From positions 78,914,003 to 78,978,002 of the forward strand of contig OY755241.1 of NCBI GenBank assembly GCA_963576725.1: 64,000 nucleotides of DNA. Reading direction: 5' to 3'. Positions 30,240 to 41,701 of the stretch are shown here, one piece after another. The DNA comes from Azorinus chamasolen (Eukaryota > Mollusca > Bivalvia > Cardiida > Solecurtidae). The notes under the pieces are model-generated. The model saw nothing but the letters and a program-made list of their open reading frames with translations, made no database searches and was not told the DNA's origin. A program made the translations under genes and the position numbers. Each line of letters begins with the position of its first letter. Positions within the stretch are counted from its first letter, which is position 1.

Positions 30240-30472
30240 TTAACCCTTTTTCCATAAATACGCCTTTCTAGGCCTTTGCAAACAGAGTAGACCCAGATCA
30301 GACGGCTCCTATAGGAGCCATCTAATTAGGGTCTGCTTTGTTTGCCCATGAAATAATACAGATATGCAATAACCAAAATTTCTGTGTGTGTATGCCACTA
30401 TAAAAATCATTTGATTTTAGCATTCATGACATCATCATTTCTTACATGAATACTCATGGAGTAAAGGGTTAT
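30240..30472. mobile_element. P1 MITE, nearly intact
   Basis: Left TTAACCCTTTTTCCAT, core GCAAACAGAGTAGACCCAGA, centre CTCCTATAGGAG, then TTCATGACATCATCATTTC and the right end CATGGAGTAAAGGGTTAT. The right TTAA is mutated to TTAT. Confidence 0.8.
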
Positions 30473-30492
30473 TGATTATGGGGCTATGCTGT

Positions 30493-30789
30493 TTAACCCT
30501 TTCCTTCACAGAAATGCCCTTTCACTAATGCCCTTTCACTAATGCCCTTTCACTAATGCCCTTTCACGCCTTTGCAAACAAAGTAGACCCAGATCAGATG
30601 ATTCCTGTAGGAGCCATCTGATCAGGGTATTCTCTGTTTGCTTATCAAATAATACAGATCTTGTTCTACAGTTTCTGCCTTTTCCAAGTACATGTATTCC
30701 TGAGTTCATATGTCATTATAAAAATTCATATATTAAATATTCACGATGTAATTATTTCTAACATGAATATTCATTGAGTAAAAGGTTAA
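30493..30789. mobile_element. P1 MITE with a 14-bp expansion in its arm
   Basis: TTAA at both ends, core GCAAACAAAGTAGACCCAGA, centre TTCCTGTAGGAG. In the left arm the sequence AATGCCCTTTCACT is repeated four times (about 30513-30568). Confidence 0.8.
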
Positions 30790-31122
30790 AGATCAACATT
30801 AATGTCTGTCTGTATATCCACTAGGCCTTTCTTTTTATCAAGCTTTGTTTGCATTTCGACTTAAGCAGATAATTCAGGTGTTCATTTGAAAACTCTTATG
30901 CAATGGAGCTGCTCACACATGTTATGATATTAAAGAAATCAATTTGTTTCATAACGTAAGTCCCGTGTTAAAGTGAAAATCCATTCAGCAGTATTTCTAC
31001 ATGTCCCATGAGTCAGTTCATGACTTTTTATGTCGCAGAACAAGAAGTAGCATATTGTATCAATCAATTGTTGATCGGAATAATGTAAGACAGCACAACA
31101 TCAGAGCTACAATTGCCAAAAA

Positions 31123-31326
31123 CAGTAAAAACCCTTGAAACCGAAATTCTGGCAGAGCACAATTTGGAAATTTTTAGGCAGGGGGCTGCTTAATGCATGT
31201 TGAAAGTCATGCCGAAACCTCCTAGAGGAGCTTTCTGAATGACTTTCACCCTGCATAAAGCTGCCACCTGTTTCCAAGACCGATATTTATACTAAATTGA
31301 ATGTTCGGTTTAAAGGGGTTTCACTG
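31123..31326. mobile_element. pogo/Tigger-like MITE copy 3, diverged
   Basis: The ends are CAGTAAAAACCCTTGAAAC and GGGGTTTCACTG, followed by TA on the right. The fold-back arms include GCAGGGGGCTGCTTAATGCA, and the centre is CTCCTAGAGGAG (31219-31230). Same length as copies 2 and 4, but old. Confidence 0.75.
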
Positions 31327-32080
31327 TATTAAGAGGATCTAGAGAACATATCCCCTTACTCCATGTTTTTATTCATGCAAGAAATAATGATGTCACAAAT
31401 ATCAATCAACTGATTTTTTTATGCCCCCCACAACCCACCCCACCCCCGGGGGGCATATTGTTTTTACTCTACATGGTTGACCTGTTTGAATTTTGGAATA
31501 CATTGTAGTCCATTTGAAAATTGAGCATTGTAAGGGTTAATGGATGTTGAGAGTTACTCAGCGTATTGTCTAGATACAAACAGTTTGCAGTGGTTATCGG
31601 AAGTTTGATCAACGTGTTGTGAAGGTTTATATATGTACTATTCCTTATCCTCCTATACTTGGGACATGACTCTCTTGCAAACAGCTTGGATCCAGATGAG
31701 ATGCTAAGTACCTCTGCATCTCATCAGAATCTAAGCTGAATGACACTCATTCAATTGTTTATGAAAAGCTTGATCAAATAAAAAACTTCATGAGGTCCTC
31801 ATTTGAGCGGACATTTTTTTTTCATAGTGGAGTAAGAGTTAACGGGCAATATCACATACTGTAAGTGATAGTGATTGACATAAAGATGTTTATAATGGGA
31901 GCTGTTAATGGCTTCTGGTAGTAAATTAAGACATGTTCTCAGTTACAATCATCTGACCTGTGAAATATTAAAATGATATATTATTGGCCCGTTTTTGCTG
32001 TCAATTTCACAATGACAATTAGATCTCAAGGTAAAGGACTTTTAATGGTTCTGATGGACAGATGTTCTAAAGAATTCCTC
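31327..32080. other. Mixed repeat debris
   Basis: P1-arm pieces (31355-31405) are followed by a GC-rich start TTTTTATGCCCCCCACAACC / GGGGGGCATATTGTTTTT (31417-31465), which looks like the 5' end of another Helentron-like element. A P4-type palindrome (31674-31745, GCAAACAGCTTGGATCCAGA) follows. No gene. Confidence 0.5.
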
Positions 32081-32083
32081 TCT

Positions 32084-32314
32084 TCCTTTACCTCTTAGAT
32101 ACCCCTTTTAAGGCCTTTGCAAACAGGGTAGACCCAGATCAAACTGCTTCTGTAGGAACCTTTGGATCAGGGTCTGCTCTAATTGCATCTATGATTGTAT
32201 AGTTCAGATCTGCCGTGGTTAAAAACTGTCATACATAATTCCAGTATTAAAATTTAGTTCATGAATATTCATATAGTCATTAATTCTTACATGAATATTC
32301 ATGAGGTAAAGGGT
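32084..32314. mobile_element. P1 MITE, diverged
   Basis: Core GCAAACAGGGTAGACCCAGA, centre CTTCTGTAGGAA, then TTCATGAATATTCATATAG and the right end ATGAGGTAAAGGGT. Confidence 0.65.
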
Positions 32315-32460
32315 CAGTCCTTGTCCAGCTGTTCACCTTTCCCCGGCTGTGAATAAAGTAATCATCATCATCATCATCATCCTGTTTAGTTTATACAGAC
32401 CTTTTCCTGGCTGTGAATAAAGTAATGTCTGGTCCAATTTGATTTGCTTCATGTCCAATT

Positions 32461-32650
32461 CAGTAGAACCTGTCTTAAGTAACCATATATTGATTGGACA
32501 CAGGGATCTTATAAAGTACCGTAGATGGTGGCTTAATACAGGTCAAAAGTATTTAGGAAAGATCCATTAGGAAGTTTCTGCCTTACTTTTGCCCTGCATT
32601 AAGCTACCATTTGCCGTATGGACCTATAATTAGACTTCTTTTGATATTTA
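32461..32650. mobile_element. Old pogo-like MITE relative
   Basis: CAGTAGAACCTGTCTTAAGT at the left, a fold-back GGTGGCTTAATACAGG / CCTGCATTAAGCTACC, and a weak centre CCATTAGG. The same subfamily occurs at 43520 and 53428. Confidence 0.55.
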
Positions 32651-32673
32651 CTTCCAATTCCATCAAGCTAATT

Positions 32674-33101
32674 TTAACCCATTCCCTCATATTGACGCCT
32701 TTTGATGCCTCTGCAAAAGTCCCCTTTTTAAACCACTGTGATAAATAGAGCATTTGCTCCTATATGAGCAAATACTCTATTCATCACAATGGTTTCAAAC
32801 TACAAAATTCTAAAAAATTTCCTTTTTAGCTCGTCTGTTTGGAAGAAATCATGAGGTATTGTTGTAACTCCAGCGTCCACATCGTCGTTGTCGTCACTGT
32901 CGTCGTCGTTGTCGTCCGAAATCTTAACATTGACCATATCATTTACAACCTTCATTTTTTGTATGCGTGTTCATCTTGACAATGACGACAGAAGAGCGTT
33001 GGCACCCGCTTGCGTTGCTCTCGTCTCTTGCTAATGGTCCTTTTCGGTAGATTTATTCAAAGAGTTTGAATCTAAAATTAGCCTATGAGGGAATGCGTTA
33101 A
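32674..33101. mobile_element. P3 MITE interrupted by H17-type element
   Basis: TTAA at both ends, termini CCCATTCCCTCAT and (inverted) CGCATTCCCTCAT, centre CTCCTATATGAG. The insertion (32826-33030) falls between AAATTTCCTTTT and CTAATGGTCCTTTTCGG, which are adjacent in other P3 copies. Confidence 0.8.
32826..33030 (+). mobile_element. H17-type short element, copy 2
   Basis: It starts TTTTAGCTCGTCTGTTTGG, has a (TCGTCG)n-like tract at 32881-32920, CGAAATCTTAACATTGACC, ACAATGACGACAGAAGAGCG, and ends TTGCTCTCGTCTCTTG. The TCTCTTG end resembles the CTCTTGTT ends of the Helentron-like elements. Confidence 0.65.
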
Positions 33102-33234
33102 GAAACTTTTGATCAGACAGCTTGGATCCTGATGAGATGCAGAGTTACTCAGTATTTCTTCTGCATCCAAACTGTTTGCCATTGCAAGTCAGGTCAAGAA
33201 TAACAGCATAATGGTTAAAATTGGTAGATTTCAT

Positions 33235-33985
33235 TATACATGTATAACTAATAGCAATAAACCGTTAAAAATCTATTTCTCCAAAACCGGTGGTCCAATT
33301 TGAATGGTATTTGTTAAGAATAGTCAGTCTTCTGGTGGCCCTTTATCAAAATTGCTAAAATCATGTTGACATCGCAAAAAATATGGCCACCAGAGGGGAG
33401 GATAGATTCCTTATAAATATCTATATAGAAATATAGAAGTTTTTTTAAAAATCTTCTCCGAAACTGATAGTGCAATTGGAATGTTATTTTGGTAGTGCAA
33501 TTGGAATGTTATTTGGTAGGAATAGTCATCTGGTGACTCTTTATCAAAATTGCTAAAATCATGTTTATATCTAAAAAAAAATTGGCTGCCTGAGTGGCGG
33601 GTCTAGATTTCCTTATATAACTTTTTAGAAAACTTTAAAACTCTTCTTCTCCAAATTCTGTGGTCCAATGTGATTGGTATTTGGTATGAATATGCACCTG
33701 GTGACACATTATCAAAAGTGCTAAAATCAAGTTGATATCTCAAAAAAACATGGCCGCCAGGGATGGAGCTAGATTTCCTTGTATAACTATATAAAAAAAA
33801 ACCATTAAACTTCTTCATTTTGAATGATATTTGGTAGGAAAAGTTGCTTAGTGACACTTTGTCAAAATTGTTAAAACCATGCTGATATATATAAAAAACA
33901 TGGCCTCCGGGGGCACAGCGAAATTTCTTTACATGACTATTGGGAAAATTTTAGACATCTCCAAAACTTGTGGTCCATATTAAAT
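33235..33985 (+). repeat. Core repeats of an H14-like element
   Basis: About four to five tandem units of roughly 165 bp with TCTTCTCCAAATTCTGTGGT, TATCAAAATTGCTAAAATCA and CTTATATAACTAT.TAGAAAA. They match the H14 core. No 3' end was seen before the P2 element at 34016. Confidence 0.65.
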
Positions 33986-34015
33986 TCTATAGTCCCTTGA
34001 TGACCATATTGAGAA

Positions 34016-34259
34016 TTAATCCTTCTCTTGCTGAATTTTAAAATACATTTCTCCTTCTTTACCCATGTCCTGTTGTATAATACATTTATCTTCACTGTGT
34101 ACAAGTATTTTGCTGTGCAATCACTGCTGTGGAGTGCACTGGTTGCACAATCAACTTGTAAATAATGCAGACCCTGATGAGACAGCTCCTGTAGGAGCTG
34201 TCTCATCTGGGTCTCCACTATTTACTGGTAGGTATATTGACGTGAATAGCAAGTGTTAC
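34016..34259 (-). mobile_element. P2 MITE copy 3
   Basis: Left TTAATCCTTCTCTTGCTGAA, centre CTCCTGTAGGAG, right end AGGTATATTGACGTGAATAG + CAAG. The right TTAA is lost. Confidence 0.78.
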
Positions 34260-34326
34260 AGTCGGACATGATGAAAACTGAGCATTTAGAGTACATGTAT
34301 ATATATGATGTGTATCACCTGTTACT

Positions 34327-34800
34327 ATGTACATGTATCATTATTCATGCAATGTCACTTTTTACTATGACAACTGAGCATTTAGAGCATGTATGATATG
34401 TGCAATGTCACTTGTTACTATGACAACTGAGCATTTAGAGCATGTATGATATGTGCAATGTCACTTGTTACTATGACAACTGAGCATTTAGAGCATGTAT
34501 GATATGTGCAGTGTCACTTGTTACTATGACAACTGAGCATTTAGAGCATATATGATACATGCAGTATCACTTGTTACTATGACAACTGAGCATTTAGAGC
34601 ATATATGATATTTGCAGTGTCACTTGTTACTATGACAACTGAGCATTTAGAGGATGTATGATATGTGCAGTGTCACTTGTTACTATGACAACTGAGCATT
34701 TAGAGCATGTATGATATGTGCAATGTCACTTGTTACTATGACAACTGAGCATTTAGACCATATAGGATACGTGCAGGACGTGTCACTTGTCAGTATGACA
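34327..34800 (+). repeat. 53-bp minisatellite
   Basis: About nine copies of a unit with TTACTATGACAACTGAGCAT, TTAGAGCATGTATGATATGT and GCAATGTCACTTG. Confidence 0.93.
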
Positions 34801-34815
34801 CAGCTACTCTGTATC

Positions 34816-34915
34816 GCAGGGGTGTGGACCACTTCATGGGGGTCTATATGTACTATATAATAATGTTATTATATAGTACATATAGACCGCCATGAAGCGG
34901 TCCAGACCCCTGTGC
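34816..34915. repeat. 100-bp imperfect palindrome
   Basis: Left arm GCAGGGGTGTGGACCACTTC...GTACTATATAATAA, right arm its near-exact complement ending GACCCCTGTGC. The centre is TAATAATGTTATTA. Likely cruciform or hairpin former. Confidence 0.88.
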
Positions 34916-34919
34916 TCTG

Positions 34920-35000
34920 TATAGTGTTAAATCAGTTGACAGTAAAACCTGTCTATAGTGGCCATCCAAAAAAGGCAGCATGGGCTTATAAGACAATTAA
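34920..35000. mobile_element. pogo-like MITE left end
   Basis: CAGTAAAACCTGTCTATAGT and GGCCATCC at the start of the 64-bp array region. The array unit (CTCTTATAGACCCCTATGTT, GTGGTCGCTATATGCAGG) resembles the right end of this family, so the array may have grown from it. Confidence 0.5.
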
Positions 35001-36250
35001 TGGCTTAAGCCTTACAGTGCTGGACACAGGTCACTTAAGTTCTTTACTCCATGAATATGCCTTTGCAAACAGAGTAGACCTAGATCAGATGGCTGATATG
35101 GAGCTTTCTTCATTACTTTTGTCCTACATTTAACAACCACCAGCTCTTATAGACCCCTATGTTTGTTCATTGTGGTCACTATATGCAGGCTGTAGTTCAA
35201 TAGCTTGCTCTTATAGACCCTATGTTTGTTCATTTTGGTCGCTATATGCAGGCTGTACTGCTATAGCTTGCTCTTATAGACCCCTATGTTTGTTCATTGT
35301 GGTCACTATATGCATGCTCTATTGCTATAGCTTGCTCTTATAGAGTCCTATGTTTGTTCATTGTGGTCACTATATGCCAGCTCTACTGCTATAGCTTGCT
35401 CTTATAGAGTCCTATGTTTGTTCATTGTGGCTGCTATATGCCAGCTCTACTGCTATATATAATATATATATATTATGGCTTAAGCCTTACAGTGCTGGAC
35501 ACAGGTCACTTAAGTTCTTTACTCCATGAATATGCCTTTGCAAACAGAGTAGACCTAGATCAGATGGCTGATATGGAGCTTTCTTCATTACTTTTGTCCT
35601 ACATTTAACAACCACCAGCTCTTATAGACCCCCATGTTTGTTCATTGTGGCTGCTATATGCAGGCTGTACTGCTATAGCTTGCTCTTATAGACCCCCATG
35701 TTTGTTCATTGTGGTCACTACATGCAGACTGTACTGCTATAGCTTGCTCTTATAAACCCCTATGTTTGTTCATTGTGGCTGCTATATGCAGGCTGTACTG
35801 CTATAGCTTGCTCTTATAGACCCCCATGTTTGTTCATTGTGGTCACTATAGTGCAGGCTGTACTGCTATAGCTTGCTCTTATAGACCCCTATGTTTGTTC
35901 ATTGTGGCTGCTATATGCAGGCTGTACTGCTATAGCTTGCTCTTATAGAATCCTATGTTTGTTCATTTTGGTCGCTATATGCAGGCTGTACTGCTATAGC
36001 TTGCTCTTATAGACCCCTATGTTTGTTCATTGTGGTCGCTATATGCAGGCTGTACTGCTATAGCTTGCTCTTATAGAATCCTATGTTTGTTCATTGTGGT
36101 CGCTATATGCAGGCTGTACTGCTATAGCTTGCTCTTATAGAATCCTATGTTTGTTCATTGTGGTCGCTATATGCAGGCTGTACTGCTATAGCTTGCTCTT
36201 ATAGAATCCTATGTTTGTTCATTGTGGTCACTATATGCAGGCTCTACTGT
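35000..36250 (+). repeat. 64-bp array with a 475-bp duplication
   Basis: About 17 units of roughly 64 bp, with CTCTTATAGACCCCTATGTT, TGTTCATTGTGGTCGCTATA and TGCAGGCTGTACTGCTATAG. A block of about 155 bp containing P1-type sequence (TTTGCAAACAGAGTAGACCT) occurs at about 35000-35150 and again 475 bp later at about 35475-35630. Confidence 0.9.
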
Positions 36251-36718
36251 AATAACTATTCTCATGCTGAAAAAAAAGTCAGCCAAAACTCAATAATTCA
36301 TTCAAGTTTTAAACAAATTATTGACCGAGTGTCAAACAGCTTGGAAGCTGATAAGATGTGGAGTTACTCTGAGTGTCAATTAGATTCAAGCTGATAAGAT
36401 GTGGAGTTACTCTGACTGTCTATTAGATTCAAGCTGATTGAAAATTTCAGTCTGGTTGTGCTTTACATGGGAAGGGAAAGAGAGCCGGCTGTCCCAGCTC
36501 AGAGTTGGACTTGACCTAGACTTGCCCTCCTGGGTCATATCTCATCATGTTCCTAAGTGGTACTTTCAAGAAGTTCTGAATAAATATAATTTACTAAAAT
36601 TACACATTGGTCATTTAGGACCAGAAGGTGAAAATTACTGCCAGTGAGCAATTGAACTGTATCAGTTACTTGTGGACATTTTGATATCTAAGATCTAAGA
36701 TAATAGATTGGATTGGTA
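36251..36718. other. Low-copy sequence and a small tandem repeat
   Basis: A 48-bp duplicated stretch (36342-36440, AAGCTGATAAGATGTGGAGT) is followed by about 280 bp without recognised repeat. The 69-codon open frame at 36438-36647 resembles nothing I know. An acceptor-like TTTCAG precedes it, but its reading does not fit the expected GTF3C5 continuation. Confidence 0.4.
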
Positions 36719-36910
36719 CAGTGCTCCCTCCCTACAACGGCCCTCTCAATAACGATTCCCTCCTTACAACAACGCATGTTACTGTTTCCGAAACAACAAG
36801 GCTTAAAACACACTTTTTCCATCGTATTTTCTTTATGCCTCCATCAAACCCCATGTTGGGACCACTCTTTAGAATCGTCACTTTGTAGTATAGATTGGAG
36901 AATGATGCTT
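36719..36910. mobile_element. Second copy of the CAGTGCTCCCTCCCTAC element
   Basis: It is a close match to 2691-2860, including CAATAACGATTCCCTCC and CCTCCATCAAACCCCATGTT. Confidence 0.6.
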
Positions 36911-36989
36911 TAACCCTTAATCTCATGAATATTTTGAGAATATTTTAACAGAGAAAAAAAATCCTGTAAATTGGCATCTGTATATACTC

Positions 36990-37241
36990 TTAATCCTTCG
37001 CTTGCTGATTTGTAACACACATTTCTCCTTCTTTACCCATGCCATGTTGTATAATTACATATACGTCTTCACTGTGTACAAGTATTTCTCTGTGCAATCA
37101 CTTCTGTGGAGTGCACTGATTGCACAATCAACTTGTAAATAGTGCAGACCCTGATGAGACAGCTCCTGCAGGAGCTGTCTCATCTGGGTCTTCACTATTT
37201 ACAGGTAGGTATATTGACGTGAAAAGCAAGCGAAGGGTTAA
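36990..37241 (-). mobile_element. P2 MITE copy 4, TTAA-flanked
   Basis: TTAA at both ends, CCTTCGCTTGCTGATTTG on the left, centre CTCCTGCAGGAG, right end GCAAGCGAAGGG. It is followed without gap by two P1 copies sharing TTAA sites. Confidence 0.82.
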
Positions 37242-37326
37242 GTCAACAGAGCAGACCCTGATCTGATCTTTGGTCTACTTTGTTTGCAAAGACATGAAAG
37301 TGCATTTCTATGAGGTAAAGGGTTAA
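37238..37326. mobile_element. Short P1 MITE
   Basis: It has only the inner part (ACAGAGCAGACCCTGATCTG, GGTCTACTTTGTTTGC) and the right arm ATTTCTATGAGGTAAAGGG between two shared TTAA sites. Confidence 0.65.
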
Positions 37327-37577
37327 CTCTTTGAAATTGGAAAGTCCCATCAATGTTTAACCATATATAATTATATAAAAACCTTTTCACACATCTGCAA
37401 ACAGGGTGGACCCTATAGAAGCCCTCTCTGATCAAGGTCAGACTACTCTGTTTGCTAGTGGAATTTGATAGATTTGCTGTTTCTTTTCTTTCTTAAATGG
37501 CTGCAGTGTTCCACCTTCCTTATTTCATTATAACTATTTTGCCCATGAATATTTGCATAGAACATGGAAAGGGTTAA
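37323..37577. mobile_element. P1 MITE, TTAA-flanked
   Basis: Starts at the shared TTAA. The core is TCTGCAAACAGGGTGGACCC, with CTACTCTGTTTGCTAGTGG and the right end AACATGGAAAGGGTTAA. Confidence 0.7.
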
Positions 37578-37629
37578 GTAAAAGTCCATTCAGCATGAAA
37601 AGTTTGGATTTGCTACAGGATGTGCTATA

Positions 37630-38065
37630 ACTAACAATGTAGACAATGACTATCAGTGCAGACCCTATTCAGAGAGCTGTATGTGTTTACACTACTTGTA
37701 ATGACTTACAGTGCAGACCCTATTCAGAGAGCTGTATGGGTTCACAATGACTAACAGTGCAGACCCTATTCAGAGAGCTGTATGAGTTTACAATGACTAA
37801 CAGTGCAGACCCTATTCAGAGAGCTGTATGAGTTTACAATGACTAACAGTGCAGACCCTATTCAGAGAGCTGTATGAGTTTACAATGACTAACAGTGCAG
37901 ACCCTATACAGAGAGCTGTATGGGTTTACGATGACTAACAGTGCAGACCCTATACAGAGAGCTGTATGGGTTTACGATGACTAACAGTGCAGACCCTATA
38001 CAGAGAGCTGTATGGGTTTACGATGACTAACAGTGCAGACCCTATTAAGAGAGCTGTGTGGGTTT
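37630..38065 (+). repeat. 46-bp minisatellite
   Basis: About nine copies of a unit with AGTGCAGACCCTATTCAGAG, AGCTGTATGAGTTTACAATG and ACTAAC. The GCAGACCCT..TCAGA.AGCTGT part looks like a P1/P2 half-core. Confidence 0.92.
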
Positions 38066-38158
38066 ACACTGTTTACAAATGCTAGTCCATTTGTTTCCCA
38101 CATTCAAAAGTTCAACACTTTGAATGCAGAATGTTCAACATAGAATCGATTATCATTG

Positions 38159-38389
38159 TTAACCCTTTCCCTCATATTGACGACTTTTGACGAATCTGGA
38201 AAAGTCACTTTGTGAAACCATTGTGATAAATAGAGCATTTGCTCCTATAGGAGCAAATGCTCTATTTATCACAATGGTCACTCAAACTACAAAATTAAAA
38301 AAAAAATCTTTTCTGTAGTTAATGCTCCTTTTCTGTAGATTTATTCAAAGAGGTTGGATCTAAAAATAGCCTATGAGGAAATGGTTTAA
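38159..38389. mobile_element. P3 MITE, TTAA-flanked
   Basis: Full-length, termini CCCTTTCCCTCAT and (inverted) CCATTTCCTCAT, centre CTCCTATAGGAG (38242-38253) with perfect GATAAATAGAGCATTTG arms. Confidence 0.83.
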
Positions 38390-38540
38390 ATAGAAAAAAG
38401 CAGTATGAAAGTGAGTATGAAATTAGGATTTAATTTGCGAGAAGATTTTGAATAAATAACTGTGCAGAGCCTGATCAAACACACAGCTCTTCCAGCAGTC
38501 TCAAGATCTTGATTGATTCATTTTATTTTGTAAATTAATT

Positions 38541-38713
38541 TTAACCCTTCGCTTGCTATTCACGTCAATATACCTACCAGTAAATAGTGAAGACCCAGAT
38601 GAGACAGCTCCTTGATTGTGCAACCAGTACACTCCACAGCAGTGATTGTACAGAGAAATAATTGTAGACAGTGAAGATATATGTATTTTAAAATTCATCA
38701 AGAGAAGGGTTAA
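38541..38713 (+). mobile_element. P2 MITE copy 5, internally deleted
   Basis: TTAA at both ends and CCCTTCGCTTGCTATTCACG. The palindrome's second arm is missing (GACAGCTCCTTGATTGTGC). Confidence 0.75.
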
Positions 38714-38939
38714 ATTGTTTACTTTATTGAAAGGGATAAATTAAATTACAGTTTGACAATAGTTATTTGTGTCTCAAGGTCAGATTTGATTAAAGGTTTC
38801 AGGTAACCATAATAGACCTGGTATTTGCTTTCCCATAAATAGACTTTTCACATATTTACCCCTCACACAACCAGTCTTCTCTCTCTATTCGTCTGTAAAG
38901 TCGATTTTCCATGTTATTGATGAATTTGTTCTTTTACTC

Positions 38940-39358
38940 CATAGATAGGCTGCATAGCAACACTTTTGCAAAAAGAGGAGAACAAGATTAGGTCGTTCCC
39001 ACCGCAGTTTAGGAGTTGTCAGATCAGGATCTTCTCTGATTGCTTATAGAATAATAATAGACCAGATTCTATACAGTTTCTACCATGGTCATTAATGTGT
39101 TAAGCCTTTCCCTCATGTAAGCGTCTTCACATCTATGCAAACAGTAGACTCGGATCAGACGGTTCATGATCAAGCTCTACTCTGTTCGCTTATGAAATTA
39201 TAATAGAATAGACTTTACAGTTCCTACTAATAACAACCTATCCTGTGTACACATCATGTGACATGCCATTATAAAACTTCAGCTACTAAATATTCATGAT
39301 ATCATTATTTCTTACATGTATTTTAAACAGGCCATGTATTTTAAACAGGGGAAGTTTT
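38940..39358. mobile_element. Two decayed P1 MITEs
   Basis: P1 arms and cores are recognisable at 38940-39060 (TTAGGAGTTGTCAGATCAGG) and 39097-39358 (ATCAGACGGTTCATGATC, TTCATGATATCATTATTTC), both without clean ends. Confidence 0.5.
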
Positions 39359-39403
39359 AATTTGCCATTATAGAAATTCTTCACTCTATAGAAATTAATG
39401 TCA

Positions 39404-39651
39404 TTAACCCTTCTCTTGCTGAATTTTAAAACACATTTCTTCTTCTTTACCCATGCCCTGTTGTATATTTACATATATTTTCGCTGTGTACAAGTATTTC
39501 ACTGTGCAATCACTGCTGTGGAGTGCACTGGTTGCAAAATTGTTATAAATAGTGCAGACCCTGATGAAACAGCTCCTGTAGGAGCTGTCTCATCTGGGTC
39601 TTCACTATATACAGGTAGGTATATTGACGCGAATAGCAAGTGAAGGGTTAA
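39404..39651 (-). mobile_element. P2 MITE copy 6, TTAA-flanked
   Basis: TTAA at both ends, CCCTTCTCTTGCTGAATT, centre CTCCTGTAGGAG, right end AGCAAGTGAAGGG. Confidence 0.82.
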
Positions 39652-40429
39652 TACTCATGATGTCTATATTTCTTACATGAATATTCATTAAGCAAAGGGT
39701 AGAATAAAACTAATGAATAAGCAAATAGTGATGACCTTGATCAAATTTACTCTTGATTTGGGTCTGGTCCGTTGTTAAAGATGTATTATGCACATTTTTC
39801 GTATGAATTAATCAACACCAAAAGCTGTACATGTATACATACAATGAAATTAATGCTTGCAACCCATTTTCTGATAAGATATATATTTGTTCAGCTAAAA
39901 ATTAATGCTATCTGAATACTGCAAGATTCTTTAAAAGGAGCCTCCTTTTTTTGTACGGAAATCAGCAGACATCTTTGGCCAAGTTCTGAATGACTTTGAT
40001 TCTATTTCGGAGCAATGCTTTAAATATTAAATAATTATGTTTTTGTCACATGTACAATGGTTGACACTGGTTGCTGGCTTCATATACATCGAATGTTTTT
40101 CGGTATGTGAATTTGAATCTTACGACAGATTCCGGCCAATGGTGAACACTGTTCAGTTGGTTTCCGTAGCAATCCATTTTTCTAATTTTCTTTGACACAA
40201 ATAACCATTTACTTACCGTGCTATTTAATGTTAAAAATAAGTGTTAAGGTACATAGATTCCGATTCTGAAGTCAGTTTGAAACACAAAATTTGTGGAAAT
40301 TTGCACAGCATTCATCTTAAAGCAAAATCGCTGTACGCATTTTTGAAATATCTAACTCGATTATTCCATGGAACATTTTTCATGCCTTATCTGAGGATGT
40401 GTGTAAAAGCAGCTGACTTCTTACACCAT
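39652..40429. other. Low-repeat stretch, no gene recognised
   Basis: One of the few stretches without obvious repeats (about 39780-40420). No open frame with family resemblance was found. Confidence 0.4.
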
Positions 40430-40934
40430 AACCCAATGAATATTCATAAACAGAACATAGCCTGATTAGATGGCTAGTACAGGAGCTGTCTGATTTTGGA
40501 CTGCTCTATTTGCAAAGGCATTAAAGATGACGACTATGGAGTAATGTGTTAATGCAGGGTAAAAAGACATTAATTTTTGAAAGCTTGTAAAGGGAACTTT
40601 CTGCATAACTTTCACCTCACATCAAGCATTTAATGTGGGAACAAAATGCACTGTTGTCATTCAAAACCCTCCAACAAACTTGAGCCTGTCACACTGAATG
40701 CGCACACTATAGTCTATAGTTTACGCTGACAATGTGGGAGCTGAGTTAAATAGCATCTGCACACCATGCAGAATGTATCTTCTACCAATACCAACAAGTC
40801 CTGTATACATGCCATTATACAAAATCAACTAATAAGTATTCAGGATGTCTATTTCTTACATGAATATTCAACAGGGAAAGCGCTAATGGGTGATTGTTGT
40901 GCTGATGTTTGACTGTATTGCACAGAATGCACAT

Positions 40935-41154
40935 TTAACCCATTACCTCATAAGCTATTTTTAGATCCCACTTCCTTGAAATGAGCATTAACTAGAGAAA
41001 AGGAAAATTTAAGAATTGTGTAGCTTTGAAACCACTGTGATAAATAGAGCATTTGCTCCTATGGAGCAAATGCTCTATTTATCACAATGGTTTCAGAAAG
41101 TGACTTTTACAGAGGCATCGAAGGGCATCATGCAGTATAGGGGAAATGAGTTAA
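40935..41154 (-). mobile_element. P3 MITE, TTAA-flanked
   Basis: Termini CCCATTACCTCATAAGCT and (inverted) CTCATTTCCCC. The palindrome TAGAGCATTTGCTCCTATGG / AGCAAATGCTC has one base pair less at the centre. Confidence 0.8.
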
Positions 41155-41342
41155 AGGTCATCCGTTTTCAAAATAAAATTGGGATGTTGCCATAATTTTT
41201 ATAATGGTAGAAAATGTAGAATAGGATCTTTATGCAAACAGAGCAGATCCTGATCAGACGGCTCCTACAGGAGCTGTCTGATCTGGCTCTTCTCCGTGTG
41301 CAAATGCTTGAAACACATTTATATGAGGGAAAGGGTTAAACA

Positions 41343-41492
41343 TCAGTTTATAATAGCCATCCTTATCTGTAGATAAGAAAACATCAGTATAGCCATCCAT
41401 ATCTGTAGATAAGAAAACATCAGTTATATAGCCATCCTTATCTGTAGATAAGAAAACATCAGTATAGCCATCCTTATCTGTAGATAAGAAAA
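41343..41492 (+). repeat. 36-bp minisatellite
   Basis: Four copies of a unit with CATCAGTATAGCCATCCTTA and TCTGTAGATAAGAAAA. Confidence 0.9.
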
Positions 41493-41701
41493 GCGTGCAA
41501 AGGGTTAAATCTAATCGAATATATTTGACATTTCTCTGCCAAATTGTATCTTCCTACCTTTCAATAGAATGGCTTCGGCAGCAAGACAGGGTTTGACTGA
41601 GACAATAAGAGGTTTTGATCAATCAATATGCATCTTATCAACAGCTCTTGCATCATATACAACTTTAGTCAGTTGTTCACCATGCCAACACCAACAATTG
41701 G

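Noticed and set aside
36438..36647. Candidate downstream GTF3C5 exon (acceptor-like TTTCAG and a 69-codon frame)
   Set aside because: In the phase required after exon E the reading hits a stop after about 22 codons and shows no resemblance to the ERDGWC region.
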